A stretch of DNA of 64,000 bases from Janibacter massiliensis (lineage in GTDB: Bacteria > Actinomycetota > Actinomycetes > Actinomycetales > Dermatophilaceae), in NCBI RefSeq assembly GCF_900289115.1, contig NZ_LT985196.1, forward strand, positions 62,001-126,000, in the 5' to 3' direction. A program made the translations under genes and the position numbers. The notes under the pieces are model-generated. The model did no database searches, was not told the DNA's origin, and was given only the letters and a program-made list of their open reading frames with translations. Below, one piece after another: positions 43,001 to 52,216 of the stretch (position 1 is the stretch's first letter; every line of letters starts with the position of its first letter).

Positions 43001-43365
43001 GAGTGGTACGTCGAGATCGTCGGCGTGCCGCCGAGGAGGTCGTCGGCGGGGTCAGCAGGCCGCCACACCCCGCGCGAACGGAGGACGTCGAGCCGGGCGG
43101 TGACCCGGTCGGCGAGCTCCCCCGCGGCCTTGCGGGTGAACGTCAGCCCGAGGACCTCCTCGGGCCGGACGAGGTCGTTCGCGACGAGCCACACGATCCG
43201 TGCGGTCATCGTCTCCGTCTTCCCCGACCCCGCCCCGGCGACCACGAGGGTCGAGCGGAGATGCGCCTCGATGACGGCGACCTGCTCGGCGGTGGGGGCG
43301 TAGGTCTGGCCCAGGCGCCGGGACAGCTCGACGGCGCCGATCCGGGGGGCAGGCTGGGTGGTCAC
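40057..43365 (-). CDS. adnB: AdnB-type helicase-nuclease subunit
   Basis: This 1102-residue protein starts at GTG 43365, overlapping the adnA stop. The UvrD-like motor has Walker A TLVVAGAGSGKTETM, motif II LLDEFQDTSEAQ and motif VI RLAYVALTRARRSLLLS. The C-terminal RecB-type nuclease has a metal Asp in DAVFPDPDH and the VVVDWKTGRPP core. AdnB is the lead motor of the AdnAB complex that resects double-strand breaks in mycobacteria. Length agrees with the mycobacterial protein (~1100). Motor and nuclease residues are intact. Confidence 0.94.
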   Translation of the reverse strand: MTTQPAPRIGAVELSRRLGQTYAPTAEQVAVIEAHLRSTLVVAGAGSGKTETMTARIVWLVANDLVRPEEVLGLTFTRKAAGELADRVTARLDVLRSRGVWRPADPADDLLGGTPTISTYHSYAGSLVREHAMRLGHEPDSRLLAPAAAWQYAHEVVRRWEDPLTTTKVEASVTAAVVSLAGELAEHLRTPEEIAAWIDDLLAHLHALPPGPRRRGPGTATKRLLSALAERRSFLPLVSAYLDLKASRDATDFADQVALAARLAAGFPEVREGERSRFRVVLLDEFQDTSEAQMTLLRDLFATGPDPVPVMAVGDPHQSIYAWRGASATTLARFPALFADVDGPAEHRQLSTSWRNDDAILAAANLVADPLRSGVGAAAGAPAVPVAALVARDGSGPGAVDVLRVETERDEAAEVAAWIAEHRASGPEVPSAAVLCRRRAQFAPVIEALEAKGLPYEVVGLGGLLGTSEVVDIVALLTVVQDPSRGDRFMRLLTGPVCRLGAADLDALWTWARQSQPPPDRSRGRDLAPESSDAVVLADALRPLPPPGWEGPAGERLSDVARDRLADLAARIDRVRTRVGASLADLVVEAEQVLGLDIEVAVREGWSHVAARAHLDAFADVATTFTATADRPTLGGFLDWLEAADEEERGLDLPTIDPAPGAVHILTVHAAKGLEWDVVAVPGLVEGAFPSCSVRASHDGTDWGVKEPNDWGWTAASGGVPYPLRGDVAGLPFVDLRSAPDLATVEKRLEEFGRASGAHAIAEERRLAYVALTRARRSLLLSAPVWGSTASSPKVTSRFLTEVRDADGGRLARTLAWAEMPDADAHNPSVGAQETAPWPLDPEPAAARSAHRAAERVARANAAIARGEEPTIGLRTRTLLAERARLAGDPGWTPERAEPPAHVSTSSLVAWARDPDSFARDLRRPVPRRPSPQARRGTEFHALVEQHYARAAIVDVDELPGSLDEDLDTGTDLAALRERFLASGWADCTPLDVELALETVVAGVAVRGRVDAVFPDPDHPGDASRVVVVDWKTGRPPTGDEARLRALQLGVYRLAWSRLTGTALDHVRAAFYYADSGETVWPDLLDEAELTDLVAGLSGRVS

Positions 43366-46300
43366 GTGAGGCTCCGTCCTTCGGGCTGGAGGGGGCAGCT
43401 CGTGCGGACCGGGCAGGTCGCGCAGCGGTCGTTCGCGGTGGCTGGGAAGACCTCGCCCGCCATCCCCTCGGCGGTGCGGGCGATGAGATCGACCGCCCAC
43501 CGTGGGTCGTCCGCCTCCGCCAGCGGACCCTGGGTCCGGATCGCCGCGCCGTTCGAGTTCGCCGGCTTGCCGACGTAGACGAGGCTCGCACCGGCGACGG
43601 GCGGGGTGGCCGACCCCGAGGGACCGGCGATCCCTCCGGCCTCGACGACGGCCTGGTAGGTGCCGAGCTGCGGGTGGACGCGCGCGTCGTCCTTCGTCAC
43701 GGCGGTGGCGCCGGTCTTCCAGTCGACGATGCGCACGCTGCCGTCGGCCGTCGCCTCGACCCGGTCGAGCCGGGCGACGACCCGGGCCCGGCCGATCGTG
43801 ACGTCGGCGGCGACCTCGGTGGCGTGCCGTTCCCAGCCCGCACCCTGGGCGTCGGCGTGGTAGCGCGCGACGCGCCGGAGCATGTCCTCGACCTGGCTGC
43901 GGGTGCGCACGTCGGCCCAGCTGCGGCCGAGGCCGAGCTGCGGCCACCGCTCGTCGAGGGCCGCCACGTACGCCTCGCCGTCGACGTCACCGAGCTCGTG
44001 CGCGAGGTCGTGGACCATCGTGCCGACCGTCATCGTCCCGACGGGCGGGCCGTCACCGCCGTGCGAGGTGAGCAGCCACCGCAGCCGGCACGTGCCGAAC
44101 GTCTCGACCGCCGACGGCGAGACCCGCACGACGTCCTCGGGTCCGCGCAGCGGCCGTCGGTCGCTCACCGTCCGCAGCGCCCACCACTGGTCGGGACGGG
44201 CACCCGCGACGCCGGAGGCCGCGAGCACCGCCAGGTCGGCACCCGCCGCCTCGGCGGACAGCTCGTCGCCGGGGTCGACGCCCGCCGCCGTGCGTCGCAG
44301 CCGGGTGACGAGCCCGGCGAGGGTCAGCGGCACGGGCGGCTCGGCGACCCGGCGGTCCTCGCCCTCGGGCAGGGGGTCGAGGACGGACAGGTACGGCGAG
44401 GGCTGCTCCTCCTCGGAGCGCGCGGCCGTCACGAGGACGTCACCGCGGCTGCGGGTGAGAGCGACGTGCAGGAGGCGGGTCTCGTCGTGGAGGATCCGGG
44501 CCCGGGCCGAGCGGGGGTCGTCGGGCCGGCCGCGGACGACGGAGACCAGCTGCTCCGAGCGCAGCAGCGAGCCCCGCAGCCGCAGGTCCGGCCACGCGCC
44601 GTCCTGCAGGCCCGCGACGACGACGACGTCCCACTCCCGGCCCGTGACGCCCTGGGGCGTGAGGACCTCGACCCCGGCCGCGCCCTGGGCGGTCCGCGCG
44701 ACCGAGTCCGCCGCGACCTCCTGCACCTCGAGGTACTCGGCGAAGCGCTCGGGCCCGGCCAGGGGCAACCGGTCCTCGAAGCGCGCGGCCGTGTCGAAGA
44801 GGGCGACGAGCGCATCGAGGTCCCGGTCCGCCCGGGCGCCCGCGACCCCGCCGGCGAGCGCGGTCCGGCGCCACGGCTCGGCGAGCCCCGACGCATCCCA
44901 CATCGCCCACAGGATCGCCTCGGCGGTGGCGCTCGGCGCCCATCGGGCCATCGGACCGTCCCCGACCCGCACCGCGACCGCCGCCCCGGCCTCGACGACC
45001 GCGGCGAGCCTCGCCAGCGGCGCGGCCTCGGGCCCGAGGTGTCCGCACGGCACCTCGCCGAGCAGCCCGGCGACGAGCAGCTCGTCGGAGGTCCGGGCAC
45101 CCCCGGCCGCCAGCTCGTCGGCCCGCAACCCGCGTCGGAGGCGCCGCAGGGTCACCGGGTCGGCCCCGCCGAGCGGCGAGGTGAGCGCATCGAGGGCGAC
45201 CTCCGGCGCGACCGCAGCGCGAGGGTCACGCGCCCGGGCGACGACGACGTCGAAGAGCGCCATGAGCGGGCGGACCGCAGGCTCGTCCCGCAGCGGGAGA
45301 TCGGCGGCAGCCGTGACGACGGGCACCCCTTGACCGGCGAGCGCGCGCCGGATCCCCTCGGTGCGCGACCGACCCCGGCAGACGACGACCATCGACTGCC
45401 ACGGCACGCCCCGTTCCAGGTGCTCCGAGCGCAGACGCGTCGCCACGGCGGCCGCCTCCTGCGCCGGCGAGCGGAACACCTCGACGGCGAGCGATCCCCG
45501 CCCCGCGACCCCGTCCGGCCCCGCGCGGTGGTCCGCCCTCCCGATGACACCGATCCGTTCGACGAGGCGCGCCACCGCGGGAGCGACCCCCTCGACGACC
45601 CGGTACCGACCCCGCAGGACCACCGTGTCCTGCGGGCGTTCTCCCGGCCACGGCTCGAGCAGGCCCTCCGGCTCGGCACCCCGGAACCCCTGGACCGCCG
45701 CATCGGGGTCCCCGACGAGCACCACCTCCGCCCCGAGCCGGCCCAGCGTCCGCACCAGGCGCCATCCCGGCGGGGTGAGCTCCTGCGCGTCGTCGACGAC
45801 GACCAGGCCGACGGCGGCCGCCGCCCGGTCCGCGGCTGCCGGGTCCTCCTCGATCGCGTCGAGGAGGCGCCCTACGACCCACGCGGGGTCGAGCGCGCCG
45901 GGGGCCGACAGCGCCGTCACCTCGTCGTACTCCGCGAGCATCGCGGCCCCGGCGACCCACTCCGGCCGGCCGTGCACGCGCCCGAGCTCGGCGAGGGCGG
46001 CCGGCTCCACGTCGTGCTCCACCGCGCGCATGAGCAGGTCCCGCAGCTCCCGCCGGAACGCCCTCGTCCTCGTCGCGTCACCGAGCGACGACGGCCACCG
46101 CGGCCCGGTCCCCTCCGCGGCGTGCCCGGCGAGCAGCTCCGCGACGACCGCCTCCTGCTCCGGGCCGGAGAGCAGCCGCGGCGCCGGCGCCCCGTCGACC
46201 GCCGCCCCCTCGCGCAGCAGCCCGAACGCCAGGCTCTGGACGGTGCGGGCCAGCGGCTGGCGCGTGGCGCCACGGAGCCGGGCGGTGAGCTCGTCGCGCA

Positions 46301-46523
46301 GGGTGCCGGCCCCACGACGGGTGGGCGCGAGGAGGACCGCCCGGTCCGCCGCGACCCGCCCCGTGGCGATCCGCGCCAGGAGCAGCTCGACCGCCACCGT
46401 CGTCCGGCCGCTGCCGGGCGCCCCGAGCACCCGCAGGAAGCGCCCGTCGTGCGCGATCGCCGCCCGCTGGTCCTCGTCGGGCACCGCCCCGACCGCCCCT
46501 GTGCCGTCCACGTCCTCGATCAC
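43362..46523 (-). CDS. adnA: AdnA-type helicase-nuclease subunit with altered Walker A
   Basis: This 1053-residue protein is counted from GTG 46523 (VIEDVDGTG), matching the length of mycobacterial AdnA; an upstream GTG at 46592 would add 23 unlikely residues. The N-terminal motor is degenerate: Walker A reads LGAPGSGRTTVA (Arg for the phosphate-binding Lys) and motif II VVVDDAQEL. The C-terminal nuclease has VRIVDWKTGA. Four cysteines, one in FGTCRLRW and three in RCATCPVRTSC, form an AddB-like Fe-S staple. AdnA is therefore probably a nuclease with a passive motor. Confidence 0.92.
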   Translation of the reverse strand: MIEDVDGTGAVGAVPDEDQRAAIAHDGRFLRVLGAPGSGRTTVAVELLLARIATGRVAADRAVLLAPTRRGAGTLRDELTARLRGATRQPLARTVQSLAFGLLREGAAVDGAPAPRLLSGPEQEAVVAELLAGHAAEGTGPRWPSSLGDATRTRAFRRELRDLLMRAVEHDVEPAALAELGRVHGRPEWVAGAAMLAEYDEVTALSAPGALDPAWVVGRLLDAIEEDPAAADRAAAAVGLVVVDDAQELTPPGWRLVRTLGRLGAEVVLVGDPDAAVQGFRGAEPEGLLEPWPGERPQDTVVLRGRYRVVEGVAPAVARLVERIGVIGRADHRAGPDGVAGRGSLAVEVFRSPAQEAAAVATRLRSEHLERGVPWQSMVVVCRGRSRTEGIRRALAGQGVPVVTAAADLPLRDEPAVRPLMALFDVVVARARDPRAAVAPEVALDALTSPLGGADPVTLRRLRRGLRADELAAGGARTSDELLVAGLLGEVPCGHLGPEAAPLARLAAVVEAGAAVAVRVGDGPMARWAPSATAEAILWAMWDASGLAEPWRRTALAGGVAGARADRDLDALVALFDTAARFEDRLPLAGPERFAEYLEVQEVAADSVARTAQGAAGVEVLTPQGVTGREWDVVVVAGLQDGAWPDLRLRGSLLRSEQLVSVVRGRPDDPRSARARILHDETRLLHVALTRSRGDVLVTAARSEEEQPSPYLSVLDPLPEGEDRRVAEPPVPLTLAGLVTRLRRTAAGVDPGDELSAEAAGADLAVLAASGVAGARPDQWWALRTVSDRRPLRGPEDVVRVSPSAVETFGTCRLRWLLTSHGGDGPPVGTMTVGTMVHDLAHELGDVDGEAYVAALDERWPQLGLGRSWADVRTRSQVEDMLRRVARYHADAQGAGWERHATEVAADVTIGRARVVARLDRVEATADGSVRIVDWKTGATAVTKDDARVHPQLGTYQAVVEAGGIAGPSGSATPPVAGASLVYVGKPANSNGAAIRTQGPLAEADDPRWAVDLIARTAEGMAGEVFPATANDRCATCPVRTSCPLQPEGRSLT

Positions 46524-46573
46524 ACCACCCGGCACCGACAACGCCCTACCACCGAGCGACCCGCCGGTAGCTT

Positions 46574-46579
46574 TAGGAT
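46574..46579 (+). promoter_or_regulatory. Probable -10 element of tetR
   Basis: TAGGAT, part of TTTAGGATG, would start a short leader containing CCAGGAG before TTG 46610. It lies in the divergent gap with adnA. Confidence 0.45.
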
Positions 46580-46609
46580 GAGGGACCCCCACGAACCAGG
46601 AGCCCCCCG

Positions 46610-47263
46610 TTGTCGACCTCGAACGGCACGCGCAAGGTCCGACTCCCGCGCGAGGAGCGCCGCGCCCAGCTGCTCGACGCCGCCCTCGAGGTCTTCGTCG
46701 CGCACGGGTACCACGCCGCCGCGATGGAGGACGTCGCCGAGCGCGCCGGGATCTCCAAGCCCGTGCTCTACCAGCACTTCGACGGCAAGCTCGAGCTCTA
46801 CCTCGCGATCGTCGACGCGCAGACCGAGGCCCTCACCGGGCTCGTCCGCGACGCGCTCGCCTCGACCGAGGACCACAAGGAGCGGGTGTACGCGACGATC
46901 GCGGCCTTCTTCGCCTTCGTCGACGGCCCGGGCGGCGCGTACCGGCTCCTCTTCGAGTCGGACCTGACGAACGAGCCGGCCGTGCGCGAGCGCCTCGACG
47001 CGACCGAGCTCGGCGTGGCCCGGATGATCGGCGACCGGATCGTCCGCGACACCGATCTGCCCGAGCAGTTCGCCCGCCTCCTCGGTCACTCCCTCGCGGG
47101 TCTCTCCCAGATGACCGCCCGTGCGTGGCTCGAGCACGGCTCGGAGATCCCCCGTGATGCCGCCGCCCAGGCCGCGGGTCACCTCGCGTGGCGCGGCATC
47201 GGGGCGTTCCCGACGCGGGCGACGGCCGCGGCCTACCGCGAGGCCGGCGGCGCGGGCTCCTGA
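46610..47263 (+). CDS. TetR/AcrR family regulator
   Basis: This 217-residue regulator uses a rare TTG start at 46610; no ATG or GTG precedes the DNA-binding domain in frame. The HTH is EERRAQLLDAALEVFVAHGYHAAAMEDVAERAGISKPVLYQHF, kept in segments typical of TetR. The ligand-binding half has YATIAAFFAFVDGPGGAYRLLFESDL. It corresponds in context to mycobacterial Rv3208, with a DUF3107 gene behind it. Its ligand and targets are unknown; autoregulation or control of adnA across the divergent gap is possible. Confidence 0.9.
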   Translation: MSTSNGTRKVRLPREERRAQLLDAALEVFVAHGYHAAAMEDVAERAGISKPVLYQHFDGKLELYLAIVDAQTEALTGLVRDALASTEDHKERVYATIAAFFAFVDGPGGAYRLLFESDLTNEPAVRERLDATELGVARMIGDRIVRDTDLPEQFARLLGHSLAGLSQMTARAWLEHGSEIPRDAAAQAAGHLAWRGIGAFPTRATAAAYREAGGAGS

Positions 47264-47323
47264 CGCACCTCGGGTAGCGTCGCGGGCAGATCGATCGAAC
47301 CGACCGCAGCGCAGGAGGAACCC

Positions 47324-47548
47324 GTGGAGATCAAGATCGGCGTCCAGAACGTCGCCCGTGAGCTCGTCGTCGAGACGAACGCCGATGCCGAGACCGTCGA
47401 GCGCGCGGTCGAGGCCGCGCTGGAGGGGACCTCCCGGGTCCTGCGGGTCGTCGACACCCACGGTCGCGCGGTCATGGTGCCGGCCGCCGCGCTGGGCTAC
47501 GTCGAGGTCGGCGAGCCGACGAAGGGCCGCGTCGGCTTCGGCATCTGA
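47324..47548 (+). CDS. DUF3107 family protein
   Basis: This 74-residue protein starts at GTG 47324 behind GGAGGA. It begins VEIKIGVQNVARELVVET and ends KGRVGFGI. It is the actinobacterial DUF3107 family, whose mycobacterial member (TB9.4, Rv3208A) also follows a TetR gene. The predicted fold is a small alpha/beta unit. TAGCGT at 47275-47280 could give it its own promoter. Function unknown. Confidence 0.88.
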   Translation: MEIKIGVQNVARELVVETNADAETVERAVEAALEGTSRVLRVVDTHGRAVMVPAAALGYVEVGEPTKGRVGFGI

Positions 47549-47607
47549 CGCGCCCGGGCGGGCCCGAACATTCGACAACGATTGAACAAACCTTGCGTGT
47601 TGGATGT

Positions 47608-47620
47608 GGTGGTTACCACC
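47608..47620. promoter_or_regulatory. 13-nt palindrome upstream of GlsB-like gene
   Basis: GGTGGTTACCACC is a perfect palindrome with a single central base, 81 nt before the GlsB-like start. It may bind a dimeric regulator, but none is identified. Confidence 0.45.
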
Positions 47621-47644
47621 GACCCATGAAAATCTCCTGACAAC

Positions 47645-47686
47645 GGGTCGGACCAGCCGACCCCCGCCGCGCCGGTCACCCGGCGC
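47645..47686 (+). promoter_or_regulatory. Two tandem hairpins in leader of GlsB-like gene
   Basis: GGGTCGG/CCGACCC (47645-47663, loop ACCAG) and GCGCCGG/CCGGCGC (47669-47686, loop TCAC) are two 7-bp stems. The second ends two bases before AAGGAG (47689-47694). They could influence translation initiation of the stress-type protein behind them. Confidence 0.5.
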
Positions 47687-47700
47687 ACAAGGAGAACATC

Positions 47701-47961
47701 ATGAGCTTCATGGGCATCATCGGCGCGATCATCGTCGGCGCCATCATCGGCTTCGTCGCGCGCCTCGTGCTCCCGGGCCGCCAGACCATCTCCCCCGTCG
47801 TCACGGTCATCCTCGGCATCCTCGGTGGCCTCATCGGCTCGTGGCTGACGCACGCGCTGCTCAACTCGAGCAACTGGATCCTCGAGTTCATCGTCGGCGT
47901 CGTCGTCGCCGTGCTGCTCATCATCGGCTACGGCCTCGCGGTCGGCCGCAAGCAGGTCTGA
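47701..47961 (+). CDS. GlsB/YeaQ/YmgE family stress membrane protein
   Basis: This 86-residue protein has three hydrophobic segments: GIIGAIIVGAIIGFVARLVLP, SPVVTVILGILGGLIGSWL and LEFIVGVVVAVLLIIGYGL. Small Gly-rich proteins of this 'transglycosylase-associated' family are often induced by envelope or general stress. No catalytic motif is expected. A structured leader precedes it and a strong terminator follows, so it is monocistronic. Confidence 0.88.
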   Translation: MSFMGIIGAIIVGAIIGFVARLVLPGRQTISPVVTVILGILGGLIGSWLTHALLNSSNWILEFIVGVVVAVLLIIGYGLAVGRKQV

Positions 47962-47981
47962 TCAGCCGGACCACGCACGCC

Positions 47982-48017
47982 GGAAGGGCCCCCGACCACC
48001 AGGTCGGGGGCCCTTCC
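47982..48017. terminator. Bidirectional terminator hairpin
   Basis: A perfect 16-bp stem (GGAAGGGCCCCCGACC and its complement) with a four-base loop separates the convergent GlsB-like and ferritin-like genes. Confidence 0.88.
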
Positions 48018-48032
48018 CGTTCCCAGCCGGGG

Positions 48033-48713
48033 TCAGGACGACAGGCCCAGGCGGCTGAGGCGTTCGGTGTGCGCGTCGGTCAGCCGGGTGAACATCGCGC
48101 CCAGCCCACCGAGGTCGACGCCGTCGCGCCCGCCGCCGACGAGCAGCTCGACGAGGCTGTCGTGCTCGGCGGCCACCCGCTGGCCCTGGCTCAGCGCCTC
48201 GCCGACCAGCCGTCGCGCCCACAGCGCGAGCCGCCCGCCGACCCGCGGGTCGACGGCGACCGCGCCGCGCACCGTGTCGACGATGAGATCGGTCTTGCCG
48301 TCGTCCGCTCGGGCCCGCTCGATCACCTCGCGGGTGCGATCGTCGACGAAGCGAGCGGCCTCGCCGTAGAAGTCGAGCGCGATCCCGTCCCCGACGTACG
48401 CCTTGACGAGCCCCTCGAGCCACGTCGCCGGGCGGGTGCGCTGGTGGAAGGCCTCGAAACCGGGGACGAAGCGGTTCATCACGACCTCGGGGTCCTGGCC
48501 GAGCTCCCGCAGGCGCTCGACGAGCAGGTCGTGGTGCTCCAGCTCTCGGGCCGCCATCCGGGACAGCTCGCCCGTCAGGTGGAGGGTCGGCGCCAGCCGC
48601 GCGTCCTCCGCGAGCCGGCCGAACGCCGACAGCTCGCCGCAGGCCAGAACGCCAAGGAGGTCGACGACGCCCGCCGGGACGTCACCGTCGGTCCGCTGCT
48701 CCGCGTTCGCCAT
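48033..48713 (-). CDS. Ferritin-fold protein, MiaE-like tRNA hydroxylase family
   Basis: This 226-residue helical protein has ACGELSAFGRLAEDARLAP, MAARELEHHDLLVERL and the later AEHDSLVELL. The ExxH pattern (ELEHH) is the kind of di-iron ligand set used by ferritin-like and MiaE-type hydroxylases. The gene lies next to rhlE, as its relative Rv3210c does in mycobacteria. A tRNA-modifying role is family-based and unproven. ATG 48713 is supported by TAGCCT 6 nt upstream. Confidence 0.8.
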   Translation of the reverse strand: MANAEQRTDGDVPAGVVDLLGVLACGELSAFGRLAEDARLAPTLHLTGELSRMAARELEHHDLLVERLRELGQDPEVVMNRFVPGFEAFHQRTRPATWLEGLVKAYVGDGIALDFYGEAARFVDDRTREVIERARADDGKTDLIVDTVRGAVAVDPRVGGRLALWARRLVGEALSQGQRVAAEHDSLVELLVGGGRDGVDLGGLGAMFTRLTDAHTERLSRLGLSS

Positions 48714-48719
48714 GACGGC

Positions 48720-48725
48720 AGGCTA
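48720..48725 (-). promoter_or_regulatory. -10 element of leaderless ferritin-like gene
   Basis: TAGCCT on the minus strand is followed by 6 nt and ATG 48713. Confidence 0.6.
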
Positions 48726-48737
48726 GCGCGAGCGATG

Positions 48738-48910
48738 TAGTGTGGTCGGGACCCACGGTGCCCGGTCGGCACGACCTCACCTCGGTCCGGCGGCGCGCAG
48801 CGCACCCGACCGACCCGATGGCCAGGGGCAGCAGCCCCCGCCGTCGACGAATGACCTCCGATCGGCCCGAGCACGCGACGCGATCGCGACCGCCGACCCG
48901 AGAGAGACGC
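48738..48910 (+). promoter_or_regulatory. Promoter and long leader of rhlE
   Basis: TAGTGT (48738-48743) is a possible -10, giving a ~160-nt leader. The leader contains a GGGG/CCCC mini-hairpin (48825-48838) and two in-frame ATGs (48818, 48851). The frame is open throughout, so N-terminal extensions of 31 or 20 residues are possible. Long leaders are common for cold-responsive RNA helicase genes. Confidence 0.45.
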
Positions 48911-50495
<1,585 letters not shown>

Positions 50496-50503
<8 letters not shown>

Positions 50504-52175
50504 CGCACGCCCCCTCGCGCGGCGGCTCGTCCGGGCGGGGCTCGGCCTCGCAGCCCGGCTGACGCCGCGCCCGAGCACGAACGACGGGCGGGGCGCGGCC
50601 GAGGTCACCACCGAGCTCGCCCGGCTGACCGACGCCGGGCAGCACGACGCAGCGATCGCCCTCGCCCGGGCGACGATCGGCGACCTCGGCACCGACGCCC
50701 CCTTCCTCGACCAGGTGCGGGCGACCGCCGGGGCCGCGGGTGAGCTCTCCCTCCAGCGGGAGGCGACGCTCCTGCGCCTCCACGGCCTGCGCTCCCCCCT
50801 CCACGCCCCGCTGCGGGCCCGGATGGCGACGAACGCGCGCGTGCTCGAGGGGCGCTGGCTCGAGACCTCGCCCGACTGGGCACCGACGATCGAGCCATCG
50901 GTCCTGGAGGGTCTGACGCCCGTGACGGACCCCGTGCCGGGCCGGGTCCTGCACGTCGTCAAGCAGTCCCTGCCCCGCAGCCCGAGCGGGTACACCTTCC
51001 GCTCGCGGTACAACCTCCTGGCCCAGCGCGACGCCGGGCTCGACCCCGTCGTCGTCACCGAGGTCGACTACGGCCCGTCGGTCGGAGCCCCCGCGGAGGA
51101 GCTCGTCGACGGCATCCGCACGATCCACCTCTCGCGCGAGGACGTCCCGGAGAACGAGCCGTGGGACGCCCACCTCGACGCGTGGGCGACGGCGCTGGCG
51201 CCGGTCGTCGCCGCGGTGCGCCCGGCGGCGATCGTCGCCCACTCCGGCTCGCGCGGCTACGAGGGCGCGCTCGTCGCGCTCGCCGTCGGCCGCGCGCTCG
51301 GCGTGCCGGTCGTCTACGAGGTCCGCGGCTTCTTCGAGTCCCTGTGGGGCAAGGACCTCGGCCGCGTCGAGGCCGCGGAGGTCTTCCGGCGACGCCGGGA
51401 CACCGACACCCGGTGCATGGAGGCCGCCGATGCCGTCGTCACGCTGAGCGAGACGATGCGCGCCGACATCGTCGGCCGGGGCGTGCCGGCCTCTCGGGTC
51501 CACGTCATGCCGAACGGGGTCGACACCGAGGCCTTCTCGCCGGTGGAGCCGGGATCCGAGCGCGCGCGGGCCGTCGCGGACCTGCGGGCGCGGCTCGGGC
51601 TGACCGACCGGTTCACCTTCGGCTACGTGAGCAACCTCGACCACCGACGCGAGGCGCAGGAGCTGCTCGTCGACGCCGCGGTCGAGCTGAACCGGCGCGG
51701 CGTCGCGGCGAGCGCGGTGATCGTCGGTGACGGGCTGCGCCGGGCCGAGGTCGAGGAGCACGCGCGGGCCACGGGCGCGCTCGAGCGGGGGGAGGTCGTC
51801 ATCACCGGACGCGTGCCGCACGAGCAGGTGCTCGACCACTACGCGCTGCTCGACGTCTTCGTCGTCCCCCGGATCGACGAGCGCGCCGCGCGCCTCGTCA
51901 GCCCGCTCAAGCCGTTCGAGGCGATGGCCGTCGGCCGCGCCGTCGTCGTCTCGGACCTGCCCGCCCTGTCGGAGATCGTCGGGTCCGGGGACGACGCCCG
52001 GGGCGCGGTGTTCACCGCCGGCGACGCGAGCTCCCTCGCGGACGTGCTCGGCCGGCTCGCCGGCGACCCGGCCGAGCGGGACCGGCTCGGCGCGGCGGCG
52101 CGGGCCTGGGTCGTCGCTCACCGGCGCTGGGCGGACAACGGTCCCCGCTACGCGGAGATCATCCGCAACCTCTGA
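50496..52175 (+). CDS. Family 4 glycosyltransferase
   Basis: This 559-residue protein starts at GTG 50496, inside the end of rhlE. A ~120-residue helical N-terminus precedes a GT-B core: VLHVVKQSLPRSPSGYTFRS, VAHSGSRGYEGALVALAVG, VYEVRGFFESLWG, HVMPNGVDTEAFSP and the nucleotide-sugar site LVSPLKPFEAMAVGRAVVVS. No transmembrane segment is seen. It probably adds a sugar to a cell-wall polysaccharide or glycolipid, with the two convergent glycosyltransferases next door. The donor is not predictable. Confidence 0.87.
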
Positions 52176-52216
52176 GGGTCGGACGCGGCCTCGGGCGACG
52201 CCGGGGGGACGGTCGG

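Noticed and set aside
46524-46592. Upstream GTG (46590-46592) as the adnA start
   Set aside because: The extra residues are not AdnA-like and the frame would crowd the divergent tetR promoter; GTG 46523 gives the usual length.
47626-47640. Four-codon mini-frame (ATG AAA ATC TCC TGA) as a leader peptide before the GlsB-like gene
   Set aside because: No ribosome-binding site and no codon pattern suggesting attenuation.
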